This document shows, one piece after another, positions 1 through 8,894 of a DNA stretch of 64,000 nt. Each line of letters opens with the position of its first letter. The first letter of the stretch is position 1. A program made the translations under genes and the position numbers. The notes under the pieces were generated by a model. That model saw only the letters and a list, made by a program, of their open reading frames with translations, made no database searches and had not been told where the DNA came from. The stretch is from Micromonospora sp. FIMYZ51 (lineage in GTDB: Bacteria; Actinomycetota; Actinomycetes; Mycobacteriales; Micromonosporaceae), in the NCBI RefSeq assembly GCF_038246755.1, contig NZ_CP134706.1:5955501-6019500 (forward strand), read 5' to 3'.

Positions 1-165
1 CTGCGCTCCGCTCCACCGTCACCGGGACTCGCGCAGGGTAACCCTGCCGAGCGCGCTCACGTACCGGCCGTGTCGTGCCCCGCACCGATGGCTGGCGATG
101 CGTTGACAGCGGAGCAACATTCGCGCAACCTGATACCGCTACCACCTATGAGGCAGGTGCGATCC

Positions 166-1785
166 GTGAAGCCAGCACTGCAGCCCGGCCGGTTGCTGGC
201 CACCAGATACCGGCTGATCAACCAGATCGGTGCCGGTGGCATGTCGGTGATCTGGCGAGCCCACGACGAGGTGCTCGACCGGGTGGTCGCACTGAAGGTG
301 CTCGCCCCCTCACTTGCCGCCGACGCCCGGTTCCGGGACATGGTCCGCGAGGAGGCCCGGGCCGCCGCCCAGCTCGTCCACCCGCACGTGACGTCGGTCC
401 ACGACTACGGCGAGACCGTCTCACCGGACGGCTCCATCACCTCGTTCGTGGTGATGGAACTGCTCTCCGGCGAGGAGTTGGAGTTCCGGCTCACCGAGGG
501 ACCGCTGCCCTGGCCCGAGGCGGTGGAGATCAGCGCCCAGGTCGCCGACGCGCTCGCCAGCGCGCACCGGCTCGGCATCGTGCACCGCGACATCACCACG
601 GCCAACGTGATGATGACCCAGGTCGGTGCCAAGGTGCTCGACTTCGGCATCGCCACCCGGATCGGCACCCCGGACGACGACGAGGACGGTGCCACCTTCG
701 GCACCCCGGCGTACGTGGCTCCGGAGCGGCTCGACGGGGCACCGGCCCAGCCGGCGACCGACGTCTACTCGCTAGGCGTGCTGCTGCACGAGACGCTTAC
801 CGGCCGGGTGCCGTACCCGGCGGACACCTGGGAGGAACTCAGCGTCGCGTTGACTGAGGGTGCGCCGCCCACGCTCTCCGGCGTGCCGGGCCTGCCGCCC
901 GCGGTGGCCGAGATCTGCCTGCGCTGCCTGTCCCGCGACCCGGCCGACCGGCCCACCGCCCGGCAGGTGGCGACCGTGCTCCGCGACCAGCTGCTGCCCG
1001 CCGATCCGCAGGCCAGCACGATGCTTGCCCCCACCGTGACGCTTCCTGCGGTCGAGCCGCCCCGAGAAGCCCCGGAGGAGGCACCACCGGCCGTTCCCGA
1101 GGTCGCGGGTATCGCGGTCGGCCCCGCCGCCCTCGGCTCACCGGGCGCACCCGACCAGCCGGCACGCGCACCCGACCAGCCGGCACGCGCACCCGACCAG
1201 CCGGCACGCGCACCCGACCAGCCGGCACGCGACCCCGTCGGCAGTGTCCGACCTGGCGGAGCGGCCCGGCTGCTGCGGCCCGCGCTTCTGGTGCCGGTGG
1301 CGGCGACGGCGCTGGTCGCCGTGGCACTGGCAATTGTGGCGCTGCTGCCGGAGGAGCACGAGCCACCCGCCGCGCTGCCCAGCAACGGGCCGACCGCGCA
1401 GGTCGAACCGACGCCACCGGAGGACACCGCAAGTCCCCAGCCACCGGTCACGCCCTCGACCACTGCGGCGCCACAGCCGAGGCCGTCTGTCACGCCCTCC
1501 GAGCCGGGCGGGACGGACACCCTGGTCGAGGCGGCGAATCGGCTCGAGACGGTGATCAGCTCCGGTCTCGCCGACGGCGGCATCCGCGAGGACGTCGGCC
1601 TCGACCTGCGCAACGAGCTACGCAACCTGACCCGGGCGGTGACCGGCGGCGAGGGCGAGTTGGGGCCGGGCGTCGCCCGGCTGCGCGAGAAGGTCTCCAC
1701 CCGGCTGGGCGAGCAGGCACTGAGCCCGGCGTACGCCCAGGAACTGGATGCGGCCATCGCCGCGCTGGGCGCCGCGCAGACCTGA
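166..1785 (+). CDS. Transmembrane serine/threonine protein kinase (PASTA-less)
   Basis: Membrane kinase of the bacterial Hanks type, 539 aa from GTG 166. This start has AGGCAGG 8 nt upstream; GTG 70 and ATG 148 are in frame but lack a ribosome binding site, and a TTGACA at 103 suits a promoter there. Seen: glycine loop GAGGMS (22-27), ATP lysine K44 in VALKVL, HRD loop with D142, DFG 159-161, then APE-type VAPER. A Pro/Ala linker carries four copies of a 7-residue repeat (328-355), followed by one membrane segment (370-395) and a Pro/Thr-rich outer part ending in a helical domain of about 85 residues. Odd: the catalytic loop reads HRDITTANV, so the usual lysine two after Asp is Thr. Its substrate cannot be read from the sequence. 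Confidence 0.9.
   Translation: MKPALQPGRLLATRYRLINQIGAGGMSVIWRAHDEVLDRVVALKVLAPSLAADARFRDMVREEARAAAQLVHPHVTSVHDYGETVSPDGSITSFVVMELLSGEELEFRLTEGPLPWPEAVEISAQVADALASAHRLGIVHRDITTANVMMTQVGAKVLDFGIATRIGTPDDDEDGATFGTPAYVAPERLDGAPAQPATDVYSLGVLLHETLTGRVPYPADTWEELSVALTEGAPPTLSGVPGLPPAVAEICLRCLSRDPADRPTARQVATVLRDQLLPADPQASTMLAPTVTLPAVEPPREAPEEAPPAVPEVAGIAVGPAALGSPGAPDQPARAPDQPARAPDQPARAPDQPARDPVGSVRPGGAARLLRPALLVPVAATALVAVALAIVALLPEEHEPPAALPSNGPTAQVEPTPPEDTASPQPPVTPSTTAAPQPRPSVTPSEPGGTDTLVEAANRLETVISSGLADGGIREDVGLDLRNELRNLTRAVTGGEGELGPGVARLREKVSTRLGEQALSPAYAQELDAAIAALGAAQT
1147..1230 (+). repeat. 4 x 21-bp in-frame tandem repeat in kinase linker
   Basis: Four identical 21-bp units (1147-1167, 1168-1188, 1189-1209, 1210-1230) starting GCACCCGACCAG. 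They encode four copies of APDQPAR between the kinase domain and the membrane segment. Identity at DNA level indicates recent slippage or unequal exchange, so copy number may vary between strains. Confidence 0.95.
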
Positions 1786-1791
1786 TCCGGG

Positions 1792-1847
1792 CCGGTCAGC
1801 CCGGCGTGCTGCGCTCGGCTTCCTCCGGTCAGCCCGGCGTGCTGCGC
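1792..1847. repeat. Duplicated 3' tail of the glycosyltransferase gene
   Basis: A 23-bp sequence starting CCGGTCAGCCCG occurs at 1792-1814 and again at 1825-1847, 33 bp apart. The second copy contains the last codons (RSTPG) and stop of the minus-strand glycosyltransferase. The first lies just past the stop in the same reading phase and repeats RSTPG plus a stop. Confidence 0.9.
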
Positions 1848-2935
1848 ACGGGTTCCCGCGCCACACCGCCGGACGGCGTGGCGGCGAGGAACCGTCGGTA
1901 CACCGCCTCGTAACCGGCCGCCATCCGCTCGGTGGAGAAGGTCCGTGCGACGTGCGCCACGCACTCCGCCGGGTCGAGATCGGGTGCGTCGCGCAGTGCC
2001 GCCGGCAGTTCCTGCGCCGTGGCACAGACGATCCCGGTGACGCCCGGCCGGACCAGTTCCGGCACCGCTCCCCGGCTCAGCGCCACCACCGGCGTACCGG
2101 TGGCCATCGCCTCCAGCATCACGATCCCGAACGGCTCCTCCCACTGGATCGGCATGATCAGGCAGCGCGCCTCGATCAGCAGCCGGAGCACCGCCTCCCG
2201 GTCGGCGTCGAGCACCACCGTGACATCCGGGCCGAGCAGCGGTCGCACCACCTCGTCGTAGTAGCGCCGCTCGGCGGGTTCGTTGCACTTGCCGGCCAGC
2301 ACCAGCGGCAGGCCGGCGGCGCGGCAGGCCCGGATGGCCAACTCCGGTCCCTTGTCCGGGCTGAACCGGGCCAGCCACAACACCGGGCCGTGACTGGGTT
2401 CGCTCTTGCGCGGAAAGGCGTCGGTCTCCATCGCGTTGTGCACGGTGCCGACCCACGGCAGCCGAGGGTTCAGCCGGCGTTGCGCGTGCGAGATGGCCAC
2501 CAGGCCGACGCCCCGGTCGGTGTCGCCGAGCACGGTGCCGTACTCACCCACCGGGTTGCCGTGCACGGTTGCCACCGTCGGCACCGCCCGCCGGCCGGCC
2601 ACCAGCGGGCCGACCGTGGTGTGATCGTGCACCAGGTCGAAGTCGGCCGCGCTGAGCAGTTGGTTCACCCGGGCCAGGAGGGCCAGTTCCGGCAGCGACT
2701 CGCCCAACCGGTCGTACTGGAGTTCGTCGAGCATGGCGAGGTAGTCGGCGGCGGTGCCGTGCGCGTCACCGGCACCCATCAGGGTCACCGCGTGGCCCCG
2801 CTCGATCAGGGCATCCACCAGGCCGGCGACCACCTGCTCCAGCCCTCCGTAGCCGGGCGGAGGCACCGACAGCCAGGGCGGCACCACCATCGCGATCCGC
2901 AACCGGTACGCACCCTCGGCGTGGTTGTCGGGCAC
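1829..2935 (-). CDS. Glycosyltransferase family 4 (GT-B)
   Basis: 368 aa from a GTG start with GGGGGAGGAG 2 nt upstream. The N-terminus LRIAMVVPPW leads into a glycine-rich acceptor motif (PPGYGGLEQVV) as in GT4 enzymes. The C-terminal nucleotide-sugar half has WLARFSPDKGPELAIRA and the E-x7-E-type stretch EEPFGIVMLEAMATGTPVVA. It probably transfers a sugar from an NDP-sugar to a glycolipid or polysaccharide on the cytoplasmic side; donor and acceptor are not readable. It stands alone: the kinase upstream is on the other strand and the BON gene is 114 bp away. The end of the gene is duplicated downstream of its stop. Confidence 0.88.
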   Translation of the reverse strand: MPDNHAEGAYRLRIAMVVPPWLSVPPPGYGGLEQVVAGLVDALIERGHAVTLMGAGDAHGTAADYLAMLDELQYDRLGESLPELALLARVNQLLSAADFDLVHDHTTVGPLVAGRRAVPTVATVHGNPVGEYGTVLGDTDRGVGLVAISHAQRRLNPRLPWVGTVHNAMETDAFPRKSEPSHGPVLWLARFSPDKGPELAIRACRAAGLPLVLAGKCNEPAERRYYDEVVRPLLGPDVTVVLDADREAVLRLLIEARCLIMPIQWEEPFGIVMLEAMATGTPVVALSRGAVPELVRPGVTGIVCATAQELPAALRDAPDLDPAECVAHVARTFSTERMAAGYEAVYRRFLAATPSGGVAREPVRSTPG

Positions 2936-3049
2936 GGCTCCTCCCCCCGTCGGTCGGTGGCGTCAGGTCCGGCAGGCGACGCCGCGCCGTGCCGGACCGG
3001 AGCGATTTCCCGGTGCCAGCCCCGGCAAACCGGACATCACGCGCGTCAT

Positions 3050-3721
3050 TCAGCCGCCCACCAGCAGGTCGACTCGTACCGCGCACACCCCCTCGGCTGA
3101 CCAGGCCACCCGTTCCGCCTGGTCGCGTTCCCACCAGGACCGCACCACCCCGCTCAGGACCACCGTGTCGCCCTCCACCTCGACCGTGACCCGTTCGGTG
3201 CCGATCCCGCGGAGCAGGGCGCGCTGCACGTCGCGACGGATCCGGTCGGCGTCGGCCGGAGCGGCGGGCGTGACCTCGACCAGGTTTGTCACCCCGCGTA
3301 CGCCCCGCAACCGGCGTAGCTCCCGCTCGGCCGTACGCCGCTGCCAGCCGAACTCCACCTCGCCCCGCAGCATCAGCCAACCGTTCGAGACGGTCAGGTC
3401 GAGCCGCTCGGCTGGCACGAAGCTGTTCCACTCAAGCGCCCGGCTGGCCGCGAGAGCCAGCGCGTCGTCGGTGATGTCGACCGGCCCGATCGGGCGTACC
3501 TCGATGTCGTCGGCGACCGCCCGCACCCCGCGGATCCGCTGGGCGACCCGGACCGCGGCCCACCGGCGCGCGGCGCTGTCCACCTGACCGGTCAACGTCA
3601 CCACGCCGCCGCCCACGGTGACCCCGATGTCGAGCGAGCGCACCTGGGCGTCCCAGGCGAGTTCGTCGAGCACGTCGCGCTGGATCCGGTCATCGGTCCG
3701 AGCCGCTGCCGTGGTGCTCAT
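3050..3721 (-). CDS. Triple BON-domain protein
   Basis: 223 aa; ATG 3721 is preceded by GGGAGAG at 3 nt. Three BON domains (bacterial OsmY and nodulation domain, a putative phospholipid- or ligand-binding fold) lie at about 12-80, 82-150 and 152-222. Each shows the pattern of a short helix, then GGVVTLTGQV / NGWLMLRGEV / GDTVVLSGVV, then a helix and GV.AV. It has no signal peptide or membrane segment, so it is predicted cytosolic. It probably works in envelope or osmotic stress by analogy with OsmY; this is family inference only. It lies downstream of the HtrA operon but is separated by a strong hairpin, so is likely its own unit. Confidence 0.85.
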   Translation of the reverse strand: MSTTAAARTDDRIQRDVLDELAWDAQVRSLDIGVTVGGGVVTLTGQVDSAARRWAAVRVAQRIRGVRAVADDIEVRPIGPVDITDDALALAASRALEWNSFVPAERLDLTVSNGWLMLRGEVEFGWQRRTAERELRRLRGVRGVTNLVEVTPAAPADADRIRRDVQRALLRGIGTERVTVEVEGDTVVLSGVVRSWWERDQAERVAWSAEGVCAVRVDLLVGG

Positions 3722-3776
3722 GGCTCTCCCATCCGCCGCACGAGGTCTGCACCGGTGAGGCTGCCGGCCGGACGGG

Positions 3777-3813
3777 TGAGCCCGGTTCACCCGCTGCGGG
3801 TGAACCGGGCTCA
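3777..3813 (-). terminator. Hairpin terminator of the htrA operon
   Basis: Perfect inverted repeat of 18 bp (arms 3777-3794 and 3796-3813, beginning TGAGCCCGGTTCACCC) just past the htrA stop. It has no T-run, as is common for actinobacterial I-shaped terminators. Confidence 0.85.
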
Positions 3814-3890
3814 GGAGGAGGGCGGCAGGCAGCGCGGCCAACCCCCTTGGCCGCGCCGCCCGCCGCCCGGGAGGGAGGCAGGTCCTTGGG

Positions 3891-5558
3891 TTAGGACGCT
3901 TCGGCGAGCGTCACGGTTGCGTTCGCCTCGGACCCATTTCGTTGGAAGGTCACCTCGACCTGATCACCGACCTTGCCGGCCTGTACGGCACCGACGAGGT
4001 CGTTCGCGTCGTTGATCACCTTGTCGCCGAATCGGGTGACCACGTCGCCGCGTTGCAGGCCGGCCCGTTCGGCGGCGCTACCAGGGGTGACGTTGTCGAT
4101 CCGGGCACCGCCGTCCGGCGCGTCGTTCACGCCCACGCCGAGCGACGGGTGGCTGACCTTCTCGCCCCGCTGGAGCTTGTCCGCGACGTCCTTGGCCTTG
4201 TTGCTCGGGATGGCGAAGCCCACGCCGATGTTGCCGGTGTTGCCCTGCCCGGCGGTGGCGATCGCGGTGTTGATCCCGATCACCTCGCCCCGGGTGTTGA
4301 CCAGGGCGCCGCCCGAGTTGCCGGGATTGATCGGCGCATCGGTCTGAAGCAGGCCGGAGATCGAGCTGACCGCCTGGCCCGGCAACTGCTGCCCGCCACC
4401 GGCCTGGATGGTGCGGTCCCGGGCGCTGAGGATGCCCGCGGTGACCGAACCTTGCAGACCGAGCGGGCTGCCCAGCGCGAGCACCTGGTCGCCGACCTGC
4501 ATCGCATCGCTGTCACCGAAGGTGGCCGGCTTGAGGTCGCGTACCCCGCTGGCCTTCAACACCGCGAGGTCGGTCTTCGGGTCGGTGCCGCGGACCTCCG
4601 CCTGGGCGTTTGTGCCGTCGGCGAAGAACACCCGGACGTTGCCCCCGTCCGCACCGGCGATCACATGGTTGTTTGTCAACACGAAGCCGTCGTCGGTGAG
4701 CACCACCCCGGAGCCCTCGCCGCTGCCGGTGCTGATCGAGACGACGCTGTCCTGCACCGAGGCGGCGATGCGGGGCAGGTCGGCGCTGTCGATGACCGGT
4801 GCGGCGGAGTAGGTGCGGGTGATCCCGCCGCCGTCGTTCAACGCCAGGGCGAGCGACCCGCCGGCGACGCCGCTGCCGAGCATCAGCGCGAACACCGCCA
4901 CGCCGGCGCCGACGAACTTGGCGACCCGGCCCGGCCGTACGCCGCCCGACGGCGTCGGCGACCACGGTGCCGGCTGTCCGGGGTAACCACCGCTCGTACC
5001 GCCCGGATAGCCGGCGGTCGAGCCGCCCGGATAGCTGCCCGGGTAGCCGCTGGCCGAGCCCGCCGGATAGCCGCTGGCCGAGCCCGCCGGGTAGCCGCTG
5101 GCCGAGCCGGTCGAGTAGCCGTGCTGCCCCGGATAGCCCGGGTGCCCGCCGGTCGGCTGGGCGCTGCTGCCGCTCCAGCTGGACTGGCCGGAGTACCAGG
5201 GGCTGCCCGGGTAGGGCGGGGCGGAACCGGGCTGGGTGCTCTGGTGCGGGTACTGGCCGGTCGGCGCCCAGGCGGGCTGTCCGGAGACCGGCGGGGTCGA
5301 GGCCAGCTGGCCGGTGGTGGGCGCGGCCGGCTGGCCGGTGGTGGGCGCGGCCGGCAGAGTCGGCTCGCCGTCGGATCCCACGGAGCCGGACGGCGTCTCG
5401 ACGGCACGGACCGGGACGGTTCGTGCCTCGGCGGTCGAATCGTCCGCCGGTACGGATGAGGAGTCGGACCGCGCGTGCTCGGCGCGGGACAGCTCGGAGT
5501 GCGACGGCTCGGCGTCGGTGTGTGCCGGCCGGCGCGGGTCGGACTCGTACTCGGTCAT
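3891..5558 (-). CDS. HtrA/PepD-like membrane serine protease with PDZ domain
   Basis: 555 aa. A disordered N-terminus of about 210 residues (acidic, then Gly/Tyr/Pro/Ser-rich with SGYPAGSA repeats) precedes one membrane anchor (212-240). A trypsin-like protease follows, with triad H298 (LTNNHV), D330 (TDLAVLK) and S415 (GNSGGAL), then a PDZ domain from about 460 to the end. Predicted to degrade or refold misfolded envelope proteins outside the membrane, as PepD does in mycobacteria. ATG 5558 is preceded by GGGAGAGGG. An in-frame GTG at 5624 overlaps the stop of the sensor kinase gene (GTGA), so a 22-residue longer coupled product is possible. It is the last gene of a regulator-kinase-protease operon matching MprAB-PepD. 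Confidence 0.9.
   Translation of the reverse strand: MTEYESDPRRPAHTDAEPSHSELSRAEHARSDSSSVPADDSTAEARTVPVRAVETPSGSVGSDGEPTLPAAPTTGQPAAPTTGQLASTPPVSGQPAWAPTGQYPHQSTQPGSAPPYPGSPWYSGQSSWSGSSAQPTGGHPGYPGQHGYSTGSASGYPAGSASGYPAGSASGYPGSYPGGSTAGYPGGTSGGYPGQPAPWSPTPSGGVRPGRVAKFVGAGVAVFALMLGSGVAGGSLALALNDGGGITRTYSAAPVIDSADLPRIAASVQDSVVSISTGSGEGSGVVLTDDGFVLTNNHVIAGADGGNVRVFFADGTNAQAEVRGTDPKTDLAVLKASGVRDLKPATFGDSDAMQVGDQVLALGSPLGLQGSVTAGILSARDRTIQAGGGQQLPGQAVSSISGLLQTDAPINPGNSGGALVNTRGEVIGINTAIATAGQGNTGNIGVGFAIPSNKAKDVADKLQRGEKVSHPSLGVGVNDAPDGGARIDNVTPGSAAERAGLQRGDVVTRFGDKVINDANDLVGAVQAGKVGDQVEVTFQRNGSEANATVTLAEAS
5047..5118 (-). repeat. 3 x 24-bp in-frame repeat in htrA
   Basis: Three 24-bp units (5047, 5071, 5095) beginning CCGCTGGCCGAG on the plus strand. 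They encode the repeated GYPAGSAS segment in the disordered cytoplasmic tail. The third unit is diverged. Confidence 0.9.
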
Positions 5559-5620
5559 GGCCCTACCCTCTCCCATCGCTCTGCGATCCGCCTTAGCCTG
5601 GCCTGAGGATTCGCTGAAAG

Positions 5621-7195
5621 TCACTGCTGGTCGGCGTCCGCGTCCGGGGCGAGCGGCAACCGGACCCGGAAGGTGGCTCCCCCGCCCGGGGTCTCGGTCA
5701 CCTCGACGGTGCCCTGGTGCACTGTCACCAGCGCGGCGACGATGGCCAGACCGAGGCCGGTGCCGGTGTTCCCGCCCAGCCGACGGGTGCGCGAGGCGTC
5801 CGCCCGGTAGAAGCGCTCGAAGACCCGTTCCGCCTGCTCTCCGGTGAGCCCGGGACCGGTGTCGGCCACCTCGATCACTGCCAGGTTGTCCGGTTCGGTA
5901 CGCAGCCGCAGCGTGACCGCCGCCTCGGGTGGGGTGTGCCGCAGCGCGTTGGTCATCAGGTTGCCGATCACCTGTCGCAGCCGCGCGTCGTCGCCGCGTA
6001 CCACGAGCGGCCCGGAACCGGACTCGATCTCCAACTCGATCCGCCGGTCCGGTGCCATCGCCCGGGCGGCCTCCATCGCGTCGGCGGCCAGCACCGGCAA
6101 CTCCACCGGGGCGAGCGAGAGCGGCCGCTCCCGGTCCAGCCGGGCCAGCAGCAGCAGATCCTCCACCAGCAGACCCATCCGGGCCGCCTCGTCCTCGATC
6201 CGGCGCAGCAGGTCGGCGGTCTGCTCGGGATCCCGGGCGGCACCCTGCCGGTACAGCTCGGCGAAGCCGCGAATGGTGGTCAGCGGCGTCCGCAACTCGT
6301 GCGAGGCGTCCGCCACGAACTGCCGCATCCGCTCCTCGGAGCGGCGGGCCCGGGCCTCGGAGGCGCGGGCCGCTTCGGCGGCCTCGCGGGCGGCGGCCTC
6401 GGCGAAGCGGGCCGCGGACTCCGAGGCCGCGCGGGCGGTGAAGGCCATCTCGATCTGACTGAGCATCGCGTTCAGGGCCCGGGAGAGCCGCCCCAGCTCG
6501 GAGGTCGGACAGGGCTCACCGCCCTCCGGGTCGGGCACCCGCCGGCTCAGGTCGCCACCGGCGATGGCGGCGGCGGTACGTTCGATCTCGACAAGCGGCT
6601 TGAGGCTGGTCCGCACGATCGCCGCGCCGACCGAGGCGAGCAGGATCAGCACCGCCCCGCCCACCAGCACATCGATCCAGACCAGCCGGGTGACGGCCCG
6701 GTCGACGTCGGTCAGGTGCTGGCCGATCGCCACCCACTGCCCGTTGGGCAGCTCGGTGTAGAGCATCTGCCAGCGCACCTCGCTGCCCCGGGACTTGGTG
6801 GGGAATGGTTCACCGGCGAGGTTGGCGAACCCGGCCGCGTTCTCCGGCCAGGGCGGGAGGTCGGCTTCGCTGAACCGCCGGCTGTCGAAGCCAGTGTCCT
6901 CGACCGCGCCGGAGTCCCGGTTGGTGATCACCACCACGTAGTCGGTGGGCACGACGCTGTCGCTACGCAGCACGAGGGTGGCCCAGGGCCGGCTGTTCAA
7001 CTCGTTCTCGAGCTGGTTGACCACGTCTGTCAACTCCGCATTCACCTGGTCGACCAGGTAGCTACGCAGGAAGAACGTGGTAAGCGAGCTGATCACCAGC
7101 AGCGCGGCGGCGACCAGGGCGAGGACTGCCGCGACCAGCTTGACGCGCAGCGGTACCGCGCGCAGCCGGGTCTTGCCCTGTTGTAACGCGTTCAC
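5621..7195 (-). CDS. Sensor histidine kinase, MprB-like
   Basis: 524 aa. GTG 7195 overlaps the response-regulator stop by 4 bp (GTGA), which fixes the start. Order: membrane segment 20-43, extracytoplasmic sensor of about 130 residues, membrane segment 174-194, HAMP, an Ala/Arg-rich coiled coil, HisKA with H299 in DASHELRTPLT, and an HATPase domain with N-box NLMTNALRHTP, DTGPGL and GTGLGLAIV. It should autophosphorylate on H299 and pass phosphate to the adjacent OmpR-type regulator. Arrangement and the downstream protease suggest an MprAB-like envelope-stress circuit in which the protease is both target and modulator. This is inference from M. tuberculosis. Confidence 0.9.
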   Translation of the reverse strand: MNALQQGKTRLRAVPLRVKLVAAVLALVAAALLVISSLTTFFLRSYLVDQVNAELTDVVNQLENELNSRPWATLVLRSDSVVPTDYVVVITNRDSGAVEDTGFDSRRFSEADLPPWPENAAGFANLAGEPFPTKSRGSEVRWQMLYTELPNGQWVAIGQHLTDVDRAVTRLVWIDVLVGGAVLILLASVGAAIVRTSLKPLVEIERTAAAIAGGDLSRRVPDPEGGEPCPTSELGRLSRALNAMLSQIEMAFTARAASESAARFAEAAAREAAEAARASEARARRSEERMRQFVADASHELRTPLTTIRGFAELYRQGAARDPEQTADLLRRIEDEAARMGLLVEDLLLLARLDRERPLSLAPVELPVLAADAMEAARAMAPDRRIELEIESGSGPLVVRGDDARLRQVIGNLMTNALRHTPPEAAVTLRLRTEPDNLAVIEVADTGPGLTGEQAERVFERFYRADASRTRRLGGNTGTGLGLAIVAALVTVHQGTVEVTETPGGGATFRVRLPLAPDADADQQ

Positions 7196-7893
7196 GCCGC
7201 CGGCTTGCGCAGCACGTAACCGACGCCCCGGAGGGTGTGGATCAGCCGAGGCTCGGTGTTGTCGACCTTGCGTCGCAGGTACGAGATGTACGACTCGACG
7301 ATGTTGTCGTCGCCCCGGAAGTCGTAGTTCCACACGTGGTCGAGGATCTGCGCCTTCGACAGCACCCGGTTGGCGTTGAGCATCAGGTAGCGCAGCAGCT
7401 TGAACTCGGTCGGCGAGAGCTGGACCCGCTGACCGGCCCGGTACACCTCGTGGGTCTCCTCGTCCAGTTCCAGGTCGGCGAAGGTGAGCCGGGCCGGCGT
7501 CTGCTCACCGGTGCTGGTGCGGCGCAGCACCGCCCGGATCCGGGCGGTCAGTTCCTCCAGGCTGAACGGCTTGGTGACGTAGTCGTCGCCGCCCAGGGTC
7601 AGGCCGCGGATCTTGTCGTCGGTGGCGTCCCGCGCGGTGAGGAAGACCACCGGGGTACGCGTGCCGCCCTCCCGCATCATCCGGATCACCTCGAAGCCGT
7701 CGAGGTCCGGCAGCATCACGTCGAGCACCACCAGGTCGGGTCGATGATCCCGGGCGGCGCTGAGCGCCGCCGAGCCGCTGGTGGCGGTGGCCACGTCGAA
7801 ACCCGCGAAACGCAGGCTGGCGGAGAGCAGTTCGAGGATGTTGGGATCGTCCTCGACGACGAGCAGTCGCGCCTCGGTCTGGGTAGCGGCCAT
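7192..7893 (-). CDS. OmpR-family response regulator, MprA-like
   Basis: 233 aa from ATG 7893; an in-frame ATG at 7905 is also possible. The receiver domain has the acidic pair EDD (14-16), phospho-acceptor D58 in VVLDVMLPD, a conserved T and the K of KPF. The C-terminal winged helix reads LSPTEFKLLRYLMLNANRV with the wing ending LRGVGYVLRK. It binds DNA as a phosphorylated dimer and heads the operon with the kinase (4-bp overlap) and protease. No operator can be named from this sequence. Confidence 0.92.
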   Translation of the reverse strand: MAATQTEARLLVVEDDPNILELLSASLRFAGFDVATATSGSAALSAARDHRPDLVVLDVMLPDLDGFEVIRMMREGGTRTPVVFLTARDATDDKIRGLTLGGDDYVTKPFSLEELTARIRAVLRRTSTGEQTPARLTFADLELDEETHEVYRAGQRVQLSPTEFKLLRYLMLNANRVLSKAQILDHVWNYDFRGDDNIVESYISYLRRKVDNTEPRLIHTLRGVGYVLRKPAA

Positions 7894-7973
7894 GCCGCCC
7901 ATCATCCGCGCAATCGCTGCGCCACCGCTGGGCAGACCCTGAAAAAAGCCTGTGAGCGGGTGGCCCGTTCGGA

Positions 7974-8894
7974 TCAGGCGGCCAACGGCAGCTCGGACAC
8001 GTCGGCCGCAGCCGGCCGGGCCAACGGCAGCTCGGACACGTCGGCCGCAGCCGGCCGGGCCAACGGCCGAATCAGCGGGTGGACGGCCGCCTCGGCGACC
8101 CGGGCGAGCGCCCGGCGGTCGGCGCGACGGGACGGGTGCAGCGGCGCGGTGATCTCCACGGTGACCGTCAACTGCCGCAGGGCGAGCACCCGGCGCACCG
8201 ACCGCAGCAGGGTCTCGTCGCCGAGGAAGGCCGGTGCCGTGGTGGACTCGCCGGTCACCGCGCAGCGGTAGCCGATCCGGATCGGTACCACCGGCGCCCC
8301 GGTGTCGATCGCGGCCTGGAACATCGCCGGCCGGAACCCGGGGCGAGGGCGGCAGGCGGCAGCTGTCTCACACCAGGTGGTGCCCTGCGGGAACACCGCC
8401 ACGCAACGGCCCGCCCGCAGCGCCGCCGCCACCCGGCCCACCGTGGCCGGCAGCTGGCGGGGCCGGGTGCGGTCCACGAAGACCGTGCCGCCGGCGCGGG
8501 CGAGCAACCCCACCAGGGGCCATCGGCGCACCTCGTGCTTGGCCACCAGCCGGGCCGGCGCGACCGCAAGCAACGCGAGGATGTCCCACCAGGAGACGTG
8601 GTTGGCGACCAGCAGCGCACGCCGACGGGGCAGCCGGCCGCGCACCTTCAGACGTACGCCGCAGGCGCGGGCCGTGGCCCGGGCCCAGCCGCTCGTCAGC
8701 GTGCGCCGCTCACGGCTGGGCAGCACGGGGAGCACGGCGGCCACGCCGATGCCGAGCCCGAGCATGCCGAGCAGGGCGATGGCCCGGCCAAGTTGCTGGA
8801 CCGCCGGCACCGTCGGGGTCTCGCCGGGGCGGGGCAGGCAGTCGGGGCCGCAGCCGGAGCTGGGCCGCCAGAGCGGGTGGGCCAGCGTGGTCAC
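7974..8894 (-). CDS. Lysophospholipid/lyso-ornithine-lipid acyltransferase (PlsC family)
   Basis: 306 aa. GTG 8894 overlaps the preceding stop (GTGA). One membrane segment (about 38-58) precedes the acyltransferase with H99-x4-D104 in NHVSWWD, a TVFVDRTRPRQ block and the FPQGTTW motif. PlsC enzymes acylate a lyso-lipid at the membrane. The gene is translationally coupled to an Acetyltransf_5-type GNAT as in olsB-olsA pairs, so the likely reaction is O-acylation of lyso-ornithine lipid rather than lysophosphatidate. That choice is an inference from context; ordinary phosphatidic acid synthesis is the alternative. The C-terminus is a 13-residue segment present twice, from a 39-bp DNA duplication. 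Confidence 0.82.
   Translation of the reverse strand: MTTLAHPLWRPSSGCGPDCLPRPGETPTVPAVQQLGRAIALLGMLGLGIGVAAVLPVLPSRERRTLTSGWARATARACGVRLKVRGRLPRRRALLVANHVSWWDILALLAVAPARLVAKHEVRRWPLVGLLARAGGTVFVDRTRPRQLPATVGRVAAALRAGRCVAVFPQGTTWCETAAACRPRPGFRPAMFQAAIDTGAPVVPIRIGYRCAVTGESTTAPAFLGDETLLRSVRRVLALRQLTVTVEITAPLHPSRRADRRALARVAEAAVHPLIRPLARPAAADVSELPLARPAAADVSELPLAA
7981..8058 (-). repeat. 2 x 39-bp tandem duplication at the acyltransferase 3' end
   Basis: Perfect 39-bp direct repeat (7981-8019, 8020-8058; plus strand begins GCCAACGGCAGC) with a partial third copy after it. It is in frame and repeats LARPAAADVSELP just before the stop. Confidence 0.95.

Noticed and set aside
103..136. Promoter TTGACA/TGATAC before the kinase gene
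   Set aside because: Spacing is 22 bp, too long for a standard promoter; only the TTGACA is noted.
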